Positions 38,016 to 46,641 of a stretch of DNA of 64,000 bases are shown one piece after another. The DNA comes from Rhizobium lentis (GTDB lineage Bacteria; Pseudomonadota; Alphaproteobacteria; Rhizobiales; Rhizobiaceae). Made by a program: the position numbers and the translations under genes. The stretch lies in contig NZ_CP071454.1 in the NCBI RefSeq assembly GCF_017352135.1, positions 2,009,001 to 2,073,000 of the forward strand. Direction: 5' to 3'. The first letter of the stretch is position 1. The number at the start of each line of letters is the position of its first letter. The notes under the pieces are model-generated. The model saw nothing but the letters and a program-made list of their open reading frames with translations, was not told the origin of the DNA and searched no databases.

Positions 38016-38873
38016 ATGACGATGCTCGACCGCCGCCTGCACGCCTATAGGCCGGATCTCGCGGAAGCGGAGCTCGAAGGCAAGGTGGAGGCGTCGCGCT
38101 TTGTGGAAGGTGTCCCGGCGCGGGTTTCCGTACCGGTCGTCGCCCTGCGCCCTGCGCCCGAGCTTGCCCGCGGAATCGATACCGAACTGCTCCTCGGCGA
38201 GGCAGTGACGGTTTTCGATCGCGCCGACGGCTGGTGCTGGGTGAAAGCGGCTTCGGACGGTTATGTTGGTTATCTTCCCGCCGAGGCGCTTTCTGAAGGC
38301 AGGCCTGCGCCGACCCATATCGTCACCGTGCCGCGCACCTTCCTCTATCCGGAACCGGAACTGCGCAAACCCCACCGCGCCATCCTGTCGATGGGAAGCC
38401 GCATCCATGTCGCCGGCGAGGCGGAAACGCGCGGCAATCATTATCTCGTGCTTGAGGACGGAACGGCGATCTTTGCCCGCCACGTCCAGCCGATCGGCGC
38501 GCTCGACGGCGGCGATTACGTCGATATTGCCGCCCGTTTCCTGGAGACGCCTTATCTCTGGGGCGGGCGTTCCGGCCTCGGCATCGATTGCTCCGGCCTC
38601 GTCCAGCTGGCGATGCTGATGGTCGGCAGGCAAGCGCCGCGCGATACCGACATGCAGGCTACCGGTCTCGGCCAGCCGATTGAGCGCTCCGAAATCCGCC
38701 GCGGCGACCTCGCCTTCTGGAAGGGGCACGTCGCCGTGTTCGAGGATGGGGAAACAATCCTCCATGCCAACGGTCACAGCATGACGGTGGCGCGCGAGAA
38801 TTTCGAGGCTGCCGTCGACCGCATCGGGCGGCTCTATGAGCAGCCGACCGGCTATCGCCGCGTTATGCTGTGA
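38016..38873 (+). CDS. NlpC/P60 cysteine peptidase with SH3-like domains
   Basis: 285 residues. Two SH3-like segments fill the first 160 residues (DGWCWVKAASDGYVGYLP is typical). The NlpC/P60 catalytic domain follows: nucleophile cysteine in LGIDCSGLVQLAM at about 190, histidine in WKGHVAVFEDGE, and a polar residue in ILHANGHS. This matches bacterial dipeptidyl-peptidase VI-like enzymes that cleave L-Ala-gamma-D-Glu-type peptides in murein recycling. No signal peptide is visible, which fits a cytoplasmic role. AAAGGAG precedes the start. Confidence 0.88.
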   Translation: MTMLDRRLHAYRPDLAEAELEGKVEASRFVEGVPARVSVPVVALRPAPELARGIDTELLLGEAVTVFDRADGWCWVKAASDGYVGYLPAEALSEGRPAPTHIVTVPRTFLYPEPELRKPHRAILSMGSRIHVAGEAETRGNHYLVLEDGTAIFARHVQPIGALDGGDYVDIAARFLETPYLWGGRSGLGIDCSGLVQLAMLMVGRQAPRDTDMQATGLGQPIERSEIRRGDLAFWKGHVAVFEDGETILHANGHSMTVARENFEAAVDRIGRLYEQPTGYRRVML

Positions 38874-40293
38874 CCGGCGGTCGCGGCCAGGATCTGACGC
38901 CGCCGGTCCGAGCCTCGAAGGCTTTCGACAGCCTCAGCACCCTGAGATCGTCGAAACGCGGTCCGACGATCTGCAGGCCGATCGGCATGCCCGACCGGGA
39001 GAAGCCGCAATTGATCGAGGCGGCCGGCTGCTCCGACATGTTCCATGGCACCGTGAAAGCGATATGCTCGAAGGGCAGGGTCGGATCGTTGGTCGGCGAT
39101 GCCCATTCGGCCGGATAGGAGATAATCGGATTGGTCGGCGAAAGCAGGGCGTCGATCCCGGTAAAGAGGCGGCCGCAGCTCTTCCTCATCTCGATCGTCT
39201 GGTTGAACCCCCTGACCGCGTCGGCGCCGCTGACGGCCGCGCCGCCCTTCGCCCAATCCCCTATATAGGGCAGGATGCTATCGCGCCTGTTGTCGTCGAG
39301 TTCTGCGAGGTCGGCCCAGAGGCGGGACCGCCAGAATTTGTCCAGGCCATCAAGCATGGCGCGCGTCAGTACCGGTTCGGCCGAAACAATGGCCGCCCCG
39401 GCCTGTTCGAACTGCTTTGCCGCTGCTTCCACTGCAACGCTGATCTCGTCATCCACCGCAAGGCCGCAGCCGGCATCAAGCATCAATCCGATCCTCATGC
39501 CCGACATGTCGATATTGAGATCCATCCAATCGAGATCGTTCGGCGGCAGGCTGGTGCCGTCGCGCCAGTCGGGCCTTGACAGGGTCGCCATCGAAAAGGC
39601 CGCATCCTCGACCGTGCGCGTCATCGGGCCGACGCAGCGCCCGACATAATAGGGATCGGCGGGAACGCGCCCGTGGCTCGGCTTGAAGCCGAAGATGCCG
39701 GTCCAGCCGGCCGGAAGCCGCACCGAGCCGCCGATGTCGGTGCCGATATGCAGCGGTCCATAGCCGGCCGCTGCCGCTGCGGCAGCGCCGGCGCTCGATC
39801 CGCCGGGATTCTGCGTCCTGTCCCAGGGATTGCGACTGAGAGGATGAAAGCTCGACAGCCCGGAGGAAAGCATGCCGTAATCCGGGCAGGTGGTCTTGGC
39901 GAAGATCACCGCGCCGTCCTCCCGCAGCCGCGCGGCCGCCGGCGCGTCGGCCTCGGCGGCTTTGAGCTCCACCGCCCTGGTACCGAGCGGCACTGGCTGG
40001 CCTTTCGTTGCGATCAGCTCTTTCAGCGTGACCGGGATGCCGTCGAGCGCACCGAGCGTTTGCCCCTTCGCCCAGCGCTCCGTCGAAGCTTTCGCCTGCG
40101 CGCGCGCCGCTTCCGGATCGTAGAGGTAGAGTGCGGAAATCGACGGCTCCCAGGCGGCGATATGGTCTTCGAGGGAGAGCCAGTATTCGAGCGGGGAGAG
40201 ACTTTTATCGGCAAAGCGCCGTCTGAGCTCGCGGATGGTAAGGTCGGTTTCGGCCATGGCACGGATCTTCGGCGGTTGGTTTCGGGAGGACAT
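38863..40293 (-). CDS. Amidase (amidase signature family)
   Basis: 476 residues. Catalytic Ser-cisSer-Lys pattern: lysine in DGIPVTLKELIATKGQP at about 88 and the glycine/serine-rich segment ending in IGTDIGGSVRLPAGWTG, preceded by NPGGSSAGAAAAAA. Substrate cannot be read; members cleave amides, glutamyl-tRNA-like or peptide amides. Its ATG overlaps the stop of the upstream permease (TGATG), so it belongs to the peptide transporter operon. The end overlaps the NlpC/P60 gene by 11 bases, convergently. Confidence 0.9.
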   Translation of the reverse strand: MSSRNQPPKIRAMAETDLTIRELRRRFADKSLSPLEYWLSLEDHIAAWEPSISALYLYDPEAARAQAKASTERWAKGQTLGALDGIPVTLKELIATKGQPVPLGTRAVELKAAEADAPAAARLREDGAVIFAKTTCPDYGMLSSGLSSFHPLSRNPWDRTQNPGGSSAGAAAAAAAGYGPLHIGTDIGGSVRLPAGWTGIFGFKPSHGRVPADPYYVGRCVGPMTRTVEDAAFSMATLSRPDWRDGTSLPPNDLDWMDLNIDMSGMRIGLMLDAGCGLAVDDEISVAVEAAAKQFEQAGAAIVSAEPVLTRAMLDGLDKFWRSRLWADLAELDDNRRDSILPYIGDWAKGGAAVSGADAVRGFNQTIEMRKSCGRLFTGIDALLSPTNPIISYPAEWASPTNDPTLPFEHIAFTVPWNMSEQPAASINCGFSRSGMPIGLQIVGPRFDDLRVLRLSKAFEARTGGVRSWPRPPVTA

Positions 40294-41153
40294 CAGCGGC
40301 TCGCCTCGCGCGGGTCGAGAAGATCGCGCAACCCGTCGCCCAGCATGTTGAAGCCGAGGACGGTCAGCGCGATGGCAAGGCCGGGGAGGATCGCCAGCCA
40401 GGGGGCGAGCGCCAGATAGGTCTGCGCATCGGCAAGCATCCTTCCCCAAGTCGGCGCCGGCGGCGCCATGCCGAGCCCGAGAAAGCTGAGGCCCGCTTCG
40501 GTCAGGATCGCCAGCCCCAGCTGGATCGCCCCGTGTACAATGATCTGGCTGATGATATTCGGCAGCACATGGCGCAGTGAAATGGTCAGGCGCGTATTGC
40601 CGATCGCCCGCGCCGCCGTCACATAGTCGCGGCTCCAGGCCTGCAGCGCCGTTGCCAGCGTCACCCGGGCAAAGACCGGAATCATGAAGACGGCAATCGC
40701 GGCAATCGCGGTCAGTCGGCCGGGCCCGAGAAAGGCGCCGAGCATCATCGCCGACAGGATCGGCGGCAGGGCGAAGACGACGTCGCAGATGCGCATCAGC
40801 AGCGTTTCGAAGGGACCGCGGATCGCCGCCGCCGAAATGCCGGCGATCGAACCGAGCGATCCGCCGATCACGACCGACGTGATGGCGATCGACAGCGAGT
40901 TCCAGCAGCCTGCCATCAGCATCGAAAGCACGTCACGGCCGAACTGATCGGTGCCGAGCAGACCGAAGGCGAGAGGCGGCTGGAGCTTATGCACGATCTG
41001 CATTTTTGCCGGCGGCAGCGGCGTCCAGATGAGCGACAGCAGTGCGATGGCAACGAGCAGGCCGATGATCGCAGCTCCGGAAACAAGATTTATTCGCCGA
41101 CTAAGTTTAAACCGCCGATGGCCGGCGATGGCGGTGGATGAGAACGAGGCCAT
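40293..41153 (-). CDS. Oligopeptide ABC transporter permease (DppC type)
   Basis: 286 residues, N-terminal OppC-type segment followed by BPD_transp_1 domain. It has LLGTDQFGRDVLSMLMAG after the first periplasmic loop and the EAA loop at TAARAIGNTRLTISLRHVLP. ATG 41153 lies two bases after the previous stop. It forms a channel with the DppB-type gene, but no ATPase gene is in this cluster. Confidence 0.92.
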   Translation of the reverse strand: MASFSSTAIAGHRRFKLSRRINLVSGAAIIGLLVAIALLSLIWTPLPPAKMQIVHKLQPPLAFGLLGTDQFGRDVLSMLMAGCWNSLSIAITSVVIGGSLGSIAGISAAAIRGPFETLLMRICDVVFALPPILSAMMLGAFLGPGRLTAIAAIAVFMIPVFARVTLATALQAWSRDYVTAARAIGNTRLTISLRHVLPNIISQIIVHGAIQLGLAILTEAGLSFLGLGMAPPAPTWGRMLADAQTYLALAPWLAILPGLAIALTVLGFNMLGDGLRDLLDPREASR

Positions 41154-41155
41154 CG

Positions 41156-42103
41156 TCAAGTCGTCCTTCTCATCCTGGGATCGATCGCGAGATAGGAAAG
41201 ATCGACAATGAAATTGATCACGATGACGAGGGCTGCGAAGAACAGCACGACATCCTGCATCACGATAATATCGCGCTGGGAGAGCGCTTGAACGGCGAGC
41301 CGCCCGAGACCGGGCAGGTTGAAGACGTTTTCCACCAGCACCGCGCCGGCGACGAGAAAGGTGAACTGCAGCCCGATCATCGTCAGGATCGGGATCAGCG
41401 CATTCGGCACGATATGCCGCCACAGCACCGCATGACGAGACAGCCCCTTGGCTACCGCCGTGCGGGCAAAATCCTCATGCATCGTGTCGAGCACCGCCGA
41501 ACGTGCGACACGCGTCAACACACCCGCCTGCGGCATTGCCAGCGCGACGGCCGGCATAACAAGCGCCTGTAATGCTTGTAGAATACCGGCGCTCCAGCCC
41601 GGGAAGCCGCCGGCCGGCATCAGCCCGAGCATCGTCGAAAACAGGATGATGAGGAGCAGGGCCACCCAGAAGGCCGGCACGGCGATGCTGATCTGCGAAA
41701 ACAACGTTGCGATGACGTCGAAGATGCCGCCGCGGCGGGAAGCGGCCAGCACGCCGAGCGGCAAGGCGATCGCCACCGAAAGCGCGATCGCCATCAGCGC
41801 CAGCGGCAGCGTCACCGCCAGCCGCTCCACGATCAGTCCGGCAACCGGAACGCCATAGGTGTAGGATTGGCCGAGATTCCCCGACAGGACGCCAGCCAGC
41901 CATCGCCCGTAACGCAGGATGAGCGGCTGGTCGAGGCCGAGCTCATGCCGAAGCGCCGCCAGCGTTTCCGGGCTTGCCGAGGTGCCGAGCATGATCGAAG
42001 CGGGATCGCCCGGCAGGAGATCCATGACCGCGAAGATCAGCAGCGAGACGATGAAAAGTGTGAGGAGCAGGCCGATGAAGTGGCGGGCGAGGAGGGTGAT
42101 CAT
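41156..42103 (-). CDS. Oligopeptide ABC transporter permease (DppB type)
   Basis: 315 residues with six membrane segments. It has the DppB N-terminal LLTLFIVSLLIFAVMDLLPG, the DPASIMLG stretch, GLDQPLILRYGRWLAGVLSG and the EAA loop at TAVAKGLSRHAVLWRHIVPN. The ribosome binding site is weak. It lies about 390 bases after the binding protein gene, separated by a repeat element. Confidence 0.92.
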   Translation of the reverse strand: MITLLARHFIGLLLTLFIVSLLIFAVMDLLPGDPASIMLGTSASPETLAALRHELGLDQPLILRYGRWLAGVLSGNLGQSYTYGVPVAGLIVERLAVTLPLALMAIALSVAIALPLGVLAASRRGGIFDVIATLFSQISIAVPAFWVALLLIILFSTMLGLMPAGGFPGWSAGILQALQALVMPAVALAMPQAGVLTRVARSAVLDTMHEDFARTAVAKGLSRHAVLWRHIVPNALIPILTMIGLQFTFLVAGAVLVENVFNLPGLGRLAVQALSQRDIIVMQDVVLFFAALVIVINFIVDLSYLAIDPRMRRTT

Positions 42104-42198
42104 ATTGGGTCGAACACGGCGGCAACCGAACGCGGAACGCCCCCTTTGCCCTCACACGGAGCACCCGACGCGCCGGCGGCGAGTTTGGCGAGAACGAC

Positions 42199-42308
42199 AA
42201 CCCCACTCTCCGTCATCCCAGGCCTTGAGCCTGGGATCCATGCCACGGATGTTGATGGATGTGGTCTGGATGCTCGGGTCAAGCCCGAGCATGACGGAGT
42301 GTGGGGTT
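42199..42308. repeat. 110-bp palindromic element with 18-bp terminal inverted repeats
   Basis: The ends at 42199-42216 and 42291-42308 are inverted copies matching at 17 of 18 positions. Inside lie two hairpins: ATCCCAGGC / GCCTGGGAT (42215-42237) and ATGCTCGGG / CCCGAGCAT (42270-42292). I recognise this type (CGTCATCCCAGG start, CATGACGG end) as a widespread intergenic repeat in rhizobia. It has no coding capacity and looks like a MITE or mosaic element. The rest of the 393-base gap (42104-42496) shows nothing else. Confidence 0.75.
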
Positions 42309-42496
42309 GGCGGGAGGAGGCAATCAGGGCGCAGATGCCCATGTCAGAAATACCATCCGCCAGCGAAACCAGACAATGCCGGCTGGGATTGACCTCGCCT
42401 GGTGAGGGAGGGAGAGGGCTGCGTGCCATATCGGCCAAATACATGTCGGATCTCTCCAAGGCCATCACCTCATCGCATCCCTACCGAGCCTACCGC

Positions 42497-44023
42497 TCAT
42501 TCCTCCCAGTAAACGCCCGAGAGCACGTTGGAAGGAATCGGCTCGTTCTCCCACAGCCCCTTCAGCCCTTTGTCCCAGACGCCGAGTTTCGGCATGACGA
42601 AAAGGTAGAGCGCCGGCACGTCTACGGCGAGGATCTTTTGTGCCTCGCCATAGATCGCATTCTGCGCCACAGGATCGGCCGTCTCCTGGACCTTCTTCAT
42701 CAGCGCGTCGAAGGCCGGGTTCTTATAATTGAAATAGTAGGGATCGCGCGCATAGATGTCGATGTCGAGCGGTTCGGCATGGGCGACGATCGTCATGTCG
42801 AAGTTGCGATCCTTCATGACGTCCTGCACCCATTTCGCCGGAAACTCCGTCGGCTCGATGTTCATCGTCACGCCGACCTCGGCAAACATCGCCTGCATCA
42901 CCTGGGCACTGCGCGGCGCATAAGCCATCTGCGGCGATTTGATCGTGAAGGTGAAGCCGTTGGGGTAACCGGCCTCGGTAAGCAGTGCCTTCGCCTTCTC
43001 GACGTCGTAGGGCAGCACGCCGGTCATATCCTGATAGCCTGGATCGTTCGGCGTATAATGGCTGCCGATCGGCGTACCGAGACCGGACCATGCGCCTTCG
43101 ATCACGGTCTTGCGGTCGATCGCCATCATCAGCGCCTGGCGGACGCGTTTGTCGTCGAAGGGCTTCCTGGCATTGTTCATGCCGGCGACGACCTTGAGCT
43201 CGGTATTGCCAACCCTGGTGATAAGCCTGGTGTCACCGTCGAAGGAACTCATCAGCTCGGGTGCGGCAAATTCCGGAAAGGCATCGAGGTCGCCGGATTT
43301 CAGCGCCGCCGCCTGCGCCTGCGGATCGGCGATGAAGCGGAAGGTCACCTTGTCGAGCTTGGCGGCCGCATCCTTGTCCCAGTAGTCGTCATTCCTGGCG
43401 AGTTCGACCCTGTCGCCCTTCGCCCAGCTGGCGAATTTGAAGGGGCCGGTGCCAATTGGCGTCACCTTGTCGTCGGCGGCCGTCTTCGGCCCGACCATCA
43501 CCGAGGCCGGCCACCCTAGCCAGTAGATCAGGCTGCCGGTCGGCGCCGAGAGATGCAGCACCAGGGTTTCGGCATCGGGCGTATCGATCGAGGCGATCGA
43601 GGCGAAGAAGCGCTTCTGCGGATTGACCGAATCCGCGCCGCGGGCGCGGTCGAGCGAAAACTTGGCGCTCGCGGCATCGAAGGCCTCGCCGTCGTGGAAT
43701 TTGACGCCGGTCTGCAGCTTGAACGTATAGGTCAGGCCATCGGGAGAGATCTCCCAGCTTTTCGCCAGTTGCGGCTGGACCTTGCCGGCCTGGTCGATCG
43801 TCACCAGCCCCTCGAACACATTCTGCCAGGTCACCTGGCCGATCGCGACCGGTGCCGCGATCGTGGGGTCGAGGCCGGCCGGCTCGACGCTCATGCCGAG
43901 GGTGAGGGTGGTCTTGGCCGCTTCCGCCGGCGTCATGATCGTCATCACCAGACCGGCCGCAAGCACGGCAGCGAGGGAAAGCCGCCTGATGAAACGCGAA
44001 GGCGCAAACGAAAGCTTGTTCAT
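42497..44023 (-). CDS. Family 5 oligopeptide-binding protein
   Basis: 508 residues. Signal peptide (SLAAVLAAGLVMTIMTPAEA) and a family 5 solute-binding fold: TLTLGMSVEPAGLDPT, then YTFKLQTGVKFHDGEAFDA and VTPIGTGPFKFASWAKGD. AAGGGA precedes two adjacent ATGs (44026 and 44023); the second has better spacing. It should feed the two permeases downstream. Inverted repeats in its promoter region suggest control by the adjacent LysR protein. Confidence 0.92.
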   Translation of the reverse strand: MNKLSFAPSRFIRRLSLAAVLAAGLVMTIMTPAEAAKTTLTLGMSVEPAGLDPTIAAPVAIGQVTWQNVFEGLVTIDQAGKVQPQLAKSWEISPDGLTYTFKLQTGVKFHDGEAFDAASAKFSLDRARGADSVNPQKRFFASIASIDTPDAETLVLHLSAPTGSLIYWLGWPASVMVGPKTAADDKVTPIGTGPFKFASWAKGDRVELARNDDYWDKDAAAKLDKVTFRFIADPQAQAAALKSGDLDAFPEFAAPELMSSFDGDTRLITRVGNTELKVVAGMNNARKPFDDKRVRQALMMAIDRKTVIEGAWSGLGTPIGSHYTPNDPGYQDMTGVLPYDVEKAKALLTEAGYPNGFTFTIKSPQMAYAPRSAQVMQAMFAEVGVTMNIEPTEFPAKWVQDVMKDRNFDMTIVAHAEPLDIDIYARDPYYFNYKNPAFDALMKKVQETADPVAQNAIYGEAQKILAVDVPALYLFVMPKLGVWDKGLKGLWENEPIPSNVLSGVYWEE

Positions 44024-44076
44024 CATGGTTCCCTTATCTGGCCGTGCGTCGATGACGAAGGCCTTTGCGAATAGAT

Positions 44077-44141
44077 TGCACCATAGCAGTGCACACACAA
44101 TGACGATTTTGTGTGCTCGGTGTAGCCGAAAAAGCTACACC
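44077..44141. promoter_or_regulatory. Inverted repeats in the promoter region of the binding-protein gene
   Basis: Three inverted repeats lie between the LysR stop and the binding-protein start: TGCAC-N7-GTGCA (44077-44093), GCACACA-N12-TGTGTGC (44091-44116) and GGTGTAGC-N7-GCTACACC (44119-44141). The first two resemble LysR-type sites; the third is a stable hairpin that, on the minus strand, could also end the lysR transcript. Assignment is inferred from position. Confidence 0.4.
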
Positions 44142-44172
44142 TGAAATTTGCGGGCAATGCAAGCTTGAAGCG

Positions 44173-45093
44173 TCAGTCTTTGGTCCCGGCTCGGCCGTTC
44201 GTGCGCTCGCGCATGAACCTCTCGATGAAGTCGAGCAGTTTCGTCGCCGCAAAGGACAGCTGCCGGTCCGGCGCGACGCAGAGATCGACATGGGTGCGGA
44301 TGCCGGTCTTGCCGGCAATCGGAATGGCCAGGAGCTGGCCCGCTTCGATTTCGCGGCGGACGGTCAGCGCCGGCAGCAGCGTCGCCGCAGTCCCGCTGAG
44401 CACCAGTTCCTTCAGCATTTCGAGCGAACTGGTGACGAAGACGGGATCGAGGCTGAGCCCCACCTTCTCGAACAGCGCATCGAAGGCCTGGCGGAAACCG
44501 AAGGATTGATCCGGCAGCGCCAATGGGTAATCGGCGAGTTCCCGGATGGGGATTTCGGCAAGGGCCGCCGCCGGATGCTGCGGTGTGACAATGAAATCAT
44601 AGGCGATCTCGGAGCGCAGCCGCACCTTGGTGCCCGATATGACGGGCGCAAACAGCGTCACCGCAATATCGGCTTCGGCGCTGTTGACGGCATCGACCGC
44701 TTGGCGCGCGCTGGTGATCGTCACGGTGAAACGCAGCTGCGGATATTTCAGGCTGAATTCGGCAAGCGCCGGCGCCAGGAGATTGGCGACGGTGGCGCCA
44801 TTGGCATAGATGCTGACACGGCCGCGCTGCAGTCCCTTCAGGTCTTCGATCAGCTGCTGCACGTGATCGAGTTCGCGCAGCGTCCGGCCGGCGCGCGCAG
44901 CGAGAAGCTCGCCGGCCGCCGTCAGCTTGACGCCGCGGGCGCTGCGTTCGACCAGCGGCGCGCCGAAATGATATTCGAGGTTCTCGATCTGCCGGCTGAT
45001 CGCCGTCGGCGCGACATTGAGGTTCTCGGCCGCCTGGCGCATGGAATTGGTCCTGACCAGCTCGTCGAAATACATCAGCGCCCGGATCTGCAT
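44173..45093 (-). CDS. LysR-family transcriptional regulator
   Basis: 306 residues. The N-terminal winged helix (YFDELVRTNSMRQAAENLNV then APTAISRQIENLE) and an effector-binding domain starting at about 90 with RGRVSIYANGATVANLLAPA define a LysR-type regulator. It is encoded on the same strand and directly upstream of the binding protein, not divergently, which is less usual. GGAGA precedes ATG 45093. Probable target: the peptide importer operon. Effector unknown. Confidence 0.9.
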   Translation of the reverse strand: MQIRALMYFDELVRTNSMRQAAENLNVAPTAISRQIENLEYHFGAPLVERSARGVKLTAAGELLAARAGRTLRELDHVQQLIEDLKGLQRGRVSIYANGATVANLLAPALAEFSLKYPQLRFTVTITSARQAVDAVNSAEADIAVTLFAPVISGTKVRLRSEIAYDFIVTPQHPAAALAEIPIRELADYPLALPDQSFGFRQAFDALFEKVGLSLDPVFVTSSLEMLKELVLSGTAATLLPALTVRREIEAGQLLAIPIAGKTGIRTHVDLCVAPDRQLSFAATKLLDFIERFMRERTNGRAGTKD

Positions 45094-45149
45094 TCACGTC
45101 TCTCCGCCATTCGGCCTATTCGACCTGTCCGGCTTTTGACCCTATCCAA

Positions 45150-46145
45150 TCAATCGGCGTTCGGGTAGCGGTCGCGCCAGGCCTTTTGCGCGCCCTCGAC
45201 CGGCAAAGCGGTTGCCGCGTGGACACCACGGGCGATCGCCCGCGCCATGACGATCGCGGCGAGGTGGCAAAGCTCCATCAGGCTGGCCATGTCGTCCCTG
45301 GCATGCTTGGCCGTCGACGCGGCAAAGACGGTATCGCCGTCGAGCGGCAGATGCGCCGGCAGCAGCGCCCGGGCAAAGCCGTCATGGCCGGCCAGCGAAA
45401 GCCGGTGTGCCTCGGCCTTCGTCAGCTGCGCGTCGGTGACGACGGCGCCTATCGTCGTCGCCGGCGTGTTCATGCCCTTGAGCCGCATCCTGTGATCGGC
45501 CACCGCAGGCATGCCGAGCCCGCCGAATTCGCCGTCTTGCTCGAAAGGTGCCGCCCAGAAATGCGGCCCGTCGCCGATCGTTGCCGAGCCCAGCGCATTG
45601 ACCGCGACAATGGCTGCGACGCGATGCCCGGCGCTGCTGACGGCGCTGGCCGAGCCGAGCCCACCCTTGAAAGTGGCCGTCGTCGCCCCGGTACCGGCGC
45701 CTGCGGTGCCGAGCGCGAATGTGCCCTTGGCGGCTGCTTTCAACGCCTGATAGCCCATGTCGCGATAGGGCGCGTGCAGCCCCCAATCCTTGTCGCCACC
45801 ATTCAGCAGGTCCATCAGGATCGCCTGTGGGACGATCGGGATGCGCACCGGCCCGACGGCAAAGCCACGGCCGATCTCACGCAGCCCCGCCTGCACGCCG
45901 CCGGCGGCATCGAGCCCGAAGGCCGAGCCGCCGGAGAGCACGAAGGCGTCGACGGTGCTGACGGTCATCGACGGGTCGAGCAGGCTGGTGTCGCGCCCGC
46001 CCGGCGCGCCGCCGAGCACCGTGCCGGAGGCGACGGCCGGTTCGTCGAAGACGATGACGGTGACGCCGGAGCCGAGCACGAGATCGGTCGCATGGCCGAC
46101 GGAAGCACCTTCGATGTCGGTGATGAGGTTGAGAAGATCGGGCAA
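45150..46145 (-). CDS. P1-family peptidase (DmpA/NylC-like N-terminal nucleophile hydrolase)
   Basis: 331 residues. The N-terminal LITDIEGASVGHATD and the GGAPGGRDTSLLDP and VLSGGSAFGLDAAGGV stretches are the P1/DmpA family pattern. These enzymes self-cleave to create an N-terminal Ser or Thr; the likely site is in AVNALGSATIGDG around residue 195. Members act on D- or beta-amino-acid peptides or cyclic and nylon oligomers. Start is TTG 46145 with AAGGA seven bases upstream; farther in-frame codons overlap a terminator. Confidence 0.85.
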   Translation of the reverse strand: MPDLLNLITDIEGASVGHATDLVLGSGVTVIVFDEPAVASGTVLGGAPGGRDTSLLDPSMTVSTVDAFVLSGGSAFGLDAAGGVQAGLREIGRGFAVGPVRIPIVPQAILMDLLNGGDKDWGLHAPYRDMGYQALKAAAKGTFALGTAGAGTGATTATFKGGLGSASAVSSAGHRVAAIVAVNALGSATIGDGPHFWAAPFEQDGEFGGLGMPAVADHRMRLKGMNTPATTIGAVVTDAQLTKAEAHRLSLAGHDGFARALLPAHLPLDGDTVFAASTAKHARDDMASLMELCHLAAIVMARAIARGVHAATALPVEGAQKAWRDRYPNAD

Positions 46146-46192
46146 GGGCGCGTCCTTATACGAAAAGGCGGCCGATAGGACTGCAATTGCCC

Positions 46193-46230
46193 TCAAAAAA
46201 CAAGACCGGCCCCATGGGACGGGACCGGTC
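46193..46230 (-). terminator. Rho-independent terminator after the 64-residue gene
   Basis: On the minus strand a GACCGG...CCGGTC stem with additional GC pairs is followed by TTGTTTTTTG. It lies about 45 bases after the stop of the small gene at 46274 and just upstream of the P1 peptidase start. Confidence 0.75.
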
Positions 46231-46273
46231 GGACATCGGGAAAGCCGCGAAAACACGCGGCGAGCTCATGCCG

Positions 46274-46468
46274 TCAGGCATGGATCGGCTTCGGATGACG
46301 GCGGGTCATCAGGTCGTGGATGGCCAGCCGGACCTCATCCGGCGAGCCGAAACGCTGCTCGTCGAGGTCGTGGACGTGGAATTTGACGGCGATGAACTTC
46401 AGCCGGTCTTCGTCGGGGATGACGATGCCGACGGGAACGCCTGCATATTCGATAACTTGTTTCTTCAT
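46274..46468 (-). CDS. Small conserved-looking protein, function unknown
   Basis: 64 residues: KKQVIEYAGVPVGIVIPDED, then LKFIAVKFHVHDLDEQRF and a C-terminal VRLAIHDLMTRRHP. It reads as a small alpha-beta fold, with no membrane segment. ATG 46468 has AGGAG eight bases upstream and a clear terminator follows, so it looks like a genuine monocistronic or two-gene unit. I do not recognise a family. Confidence 0.65.
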   Translation of the reverse strand: MKKQVIEYAGVPVGIVIPDEDRLKFIAVKFHVHDLDEQRFGSPDEVRLAIHDLMTRRHPKPIHA

Positions 46469-46545
46469 AGATAGAACTCCTGCCGCGCGGCATGCGCAGC
46501 CATGGCGAATTGACTTGTCTGGTACCGTTAAAAGGAGGACGAACG

Positions 46546-46641
46546 TCACATTCGACAGTTCGGGCGGGAGAGGGCGCCCGGACGGTCATTGCCAAGCACA
46601 GATCGCCCAAGGAGAGTGGCGAGAATATCGATGTCTGTCAT
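46546..46641 (-). CDS. Possible 31-residue small protein
   Basis: A short frame, MTDIDILATLLGRSV then LGNDRPGALSR, with AAAGGAAC six bases before ATG 46641. It lies 77 bases upstream of the 64-residue gene on the same strand and could be a leader or a separate small protein. Only the ribosome binding site supports it. Confidence 0.3.
   Translation of the reverse strand: MTDIDILATLLGRSVLGNDRPGALSRPNCRM

Noticed and set aside
41867-43519. 550-codon plus-strand frame across the repeat element and binding-protein gene
   Set aside because: Spans two unrelated genes and the palindromic element on the other strand; composition is that of a shadow frame.
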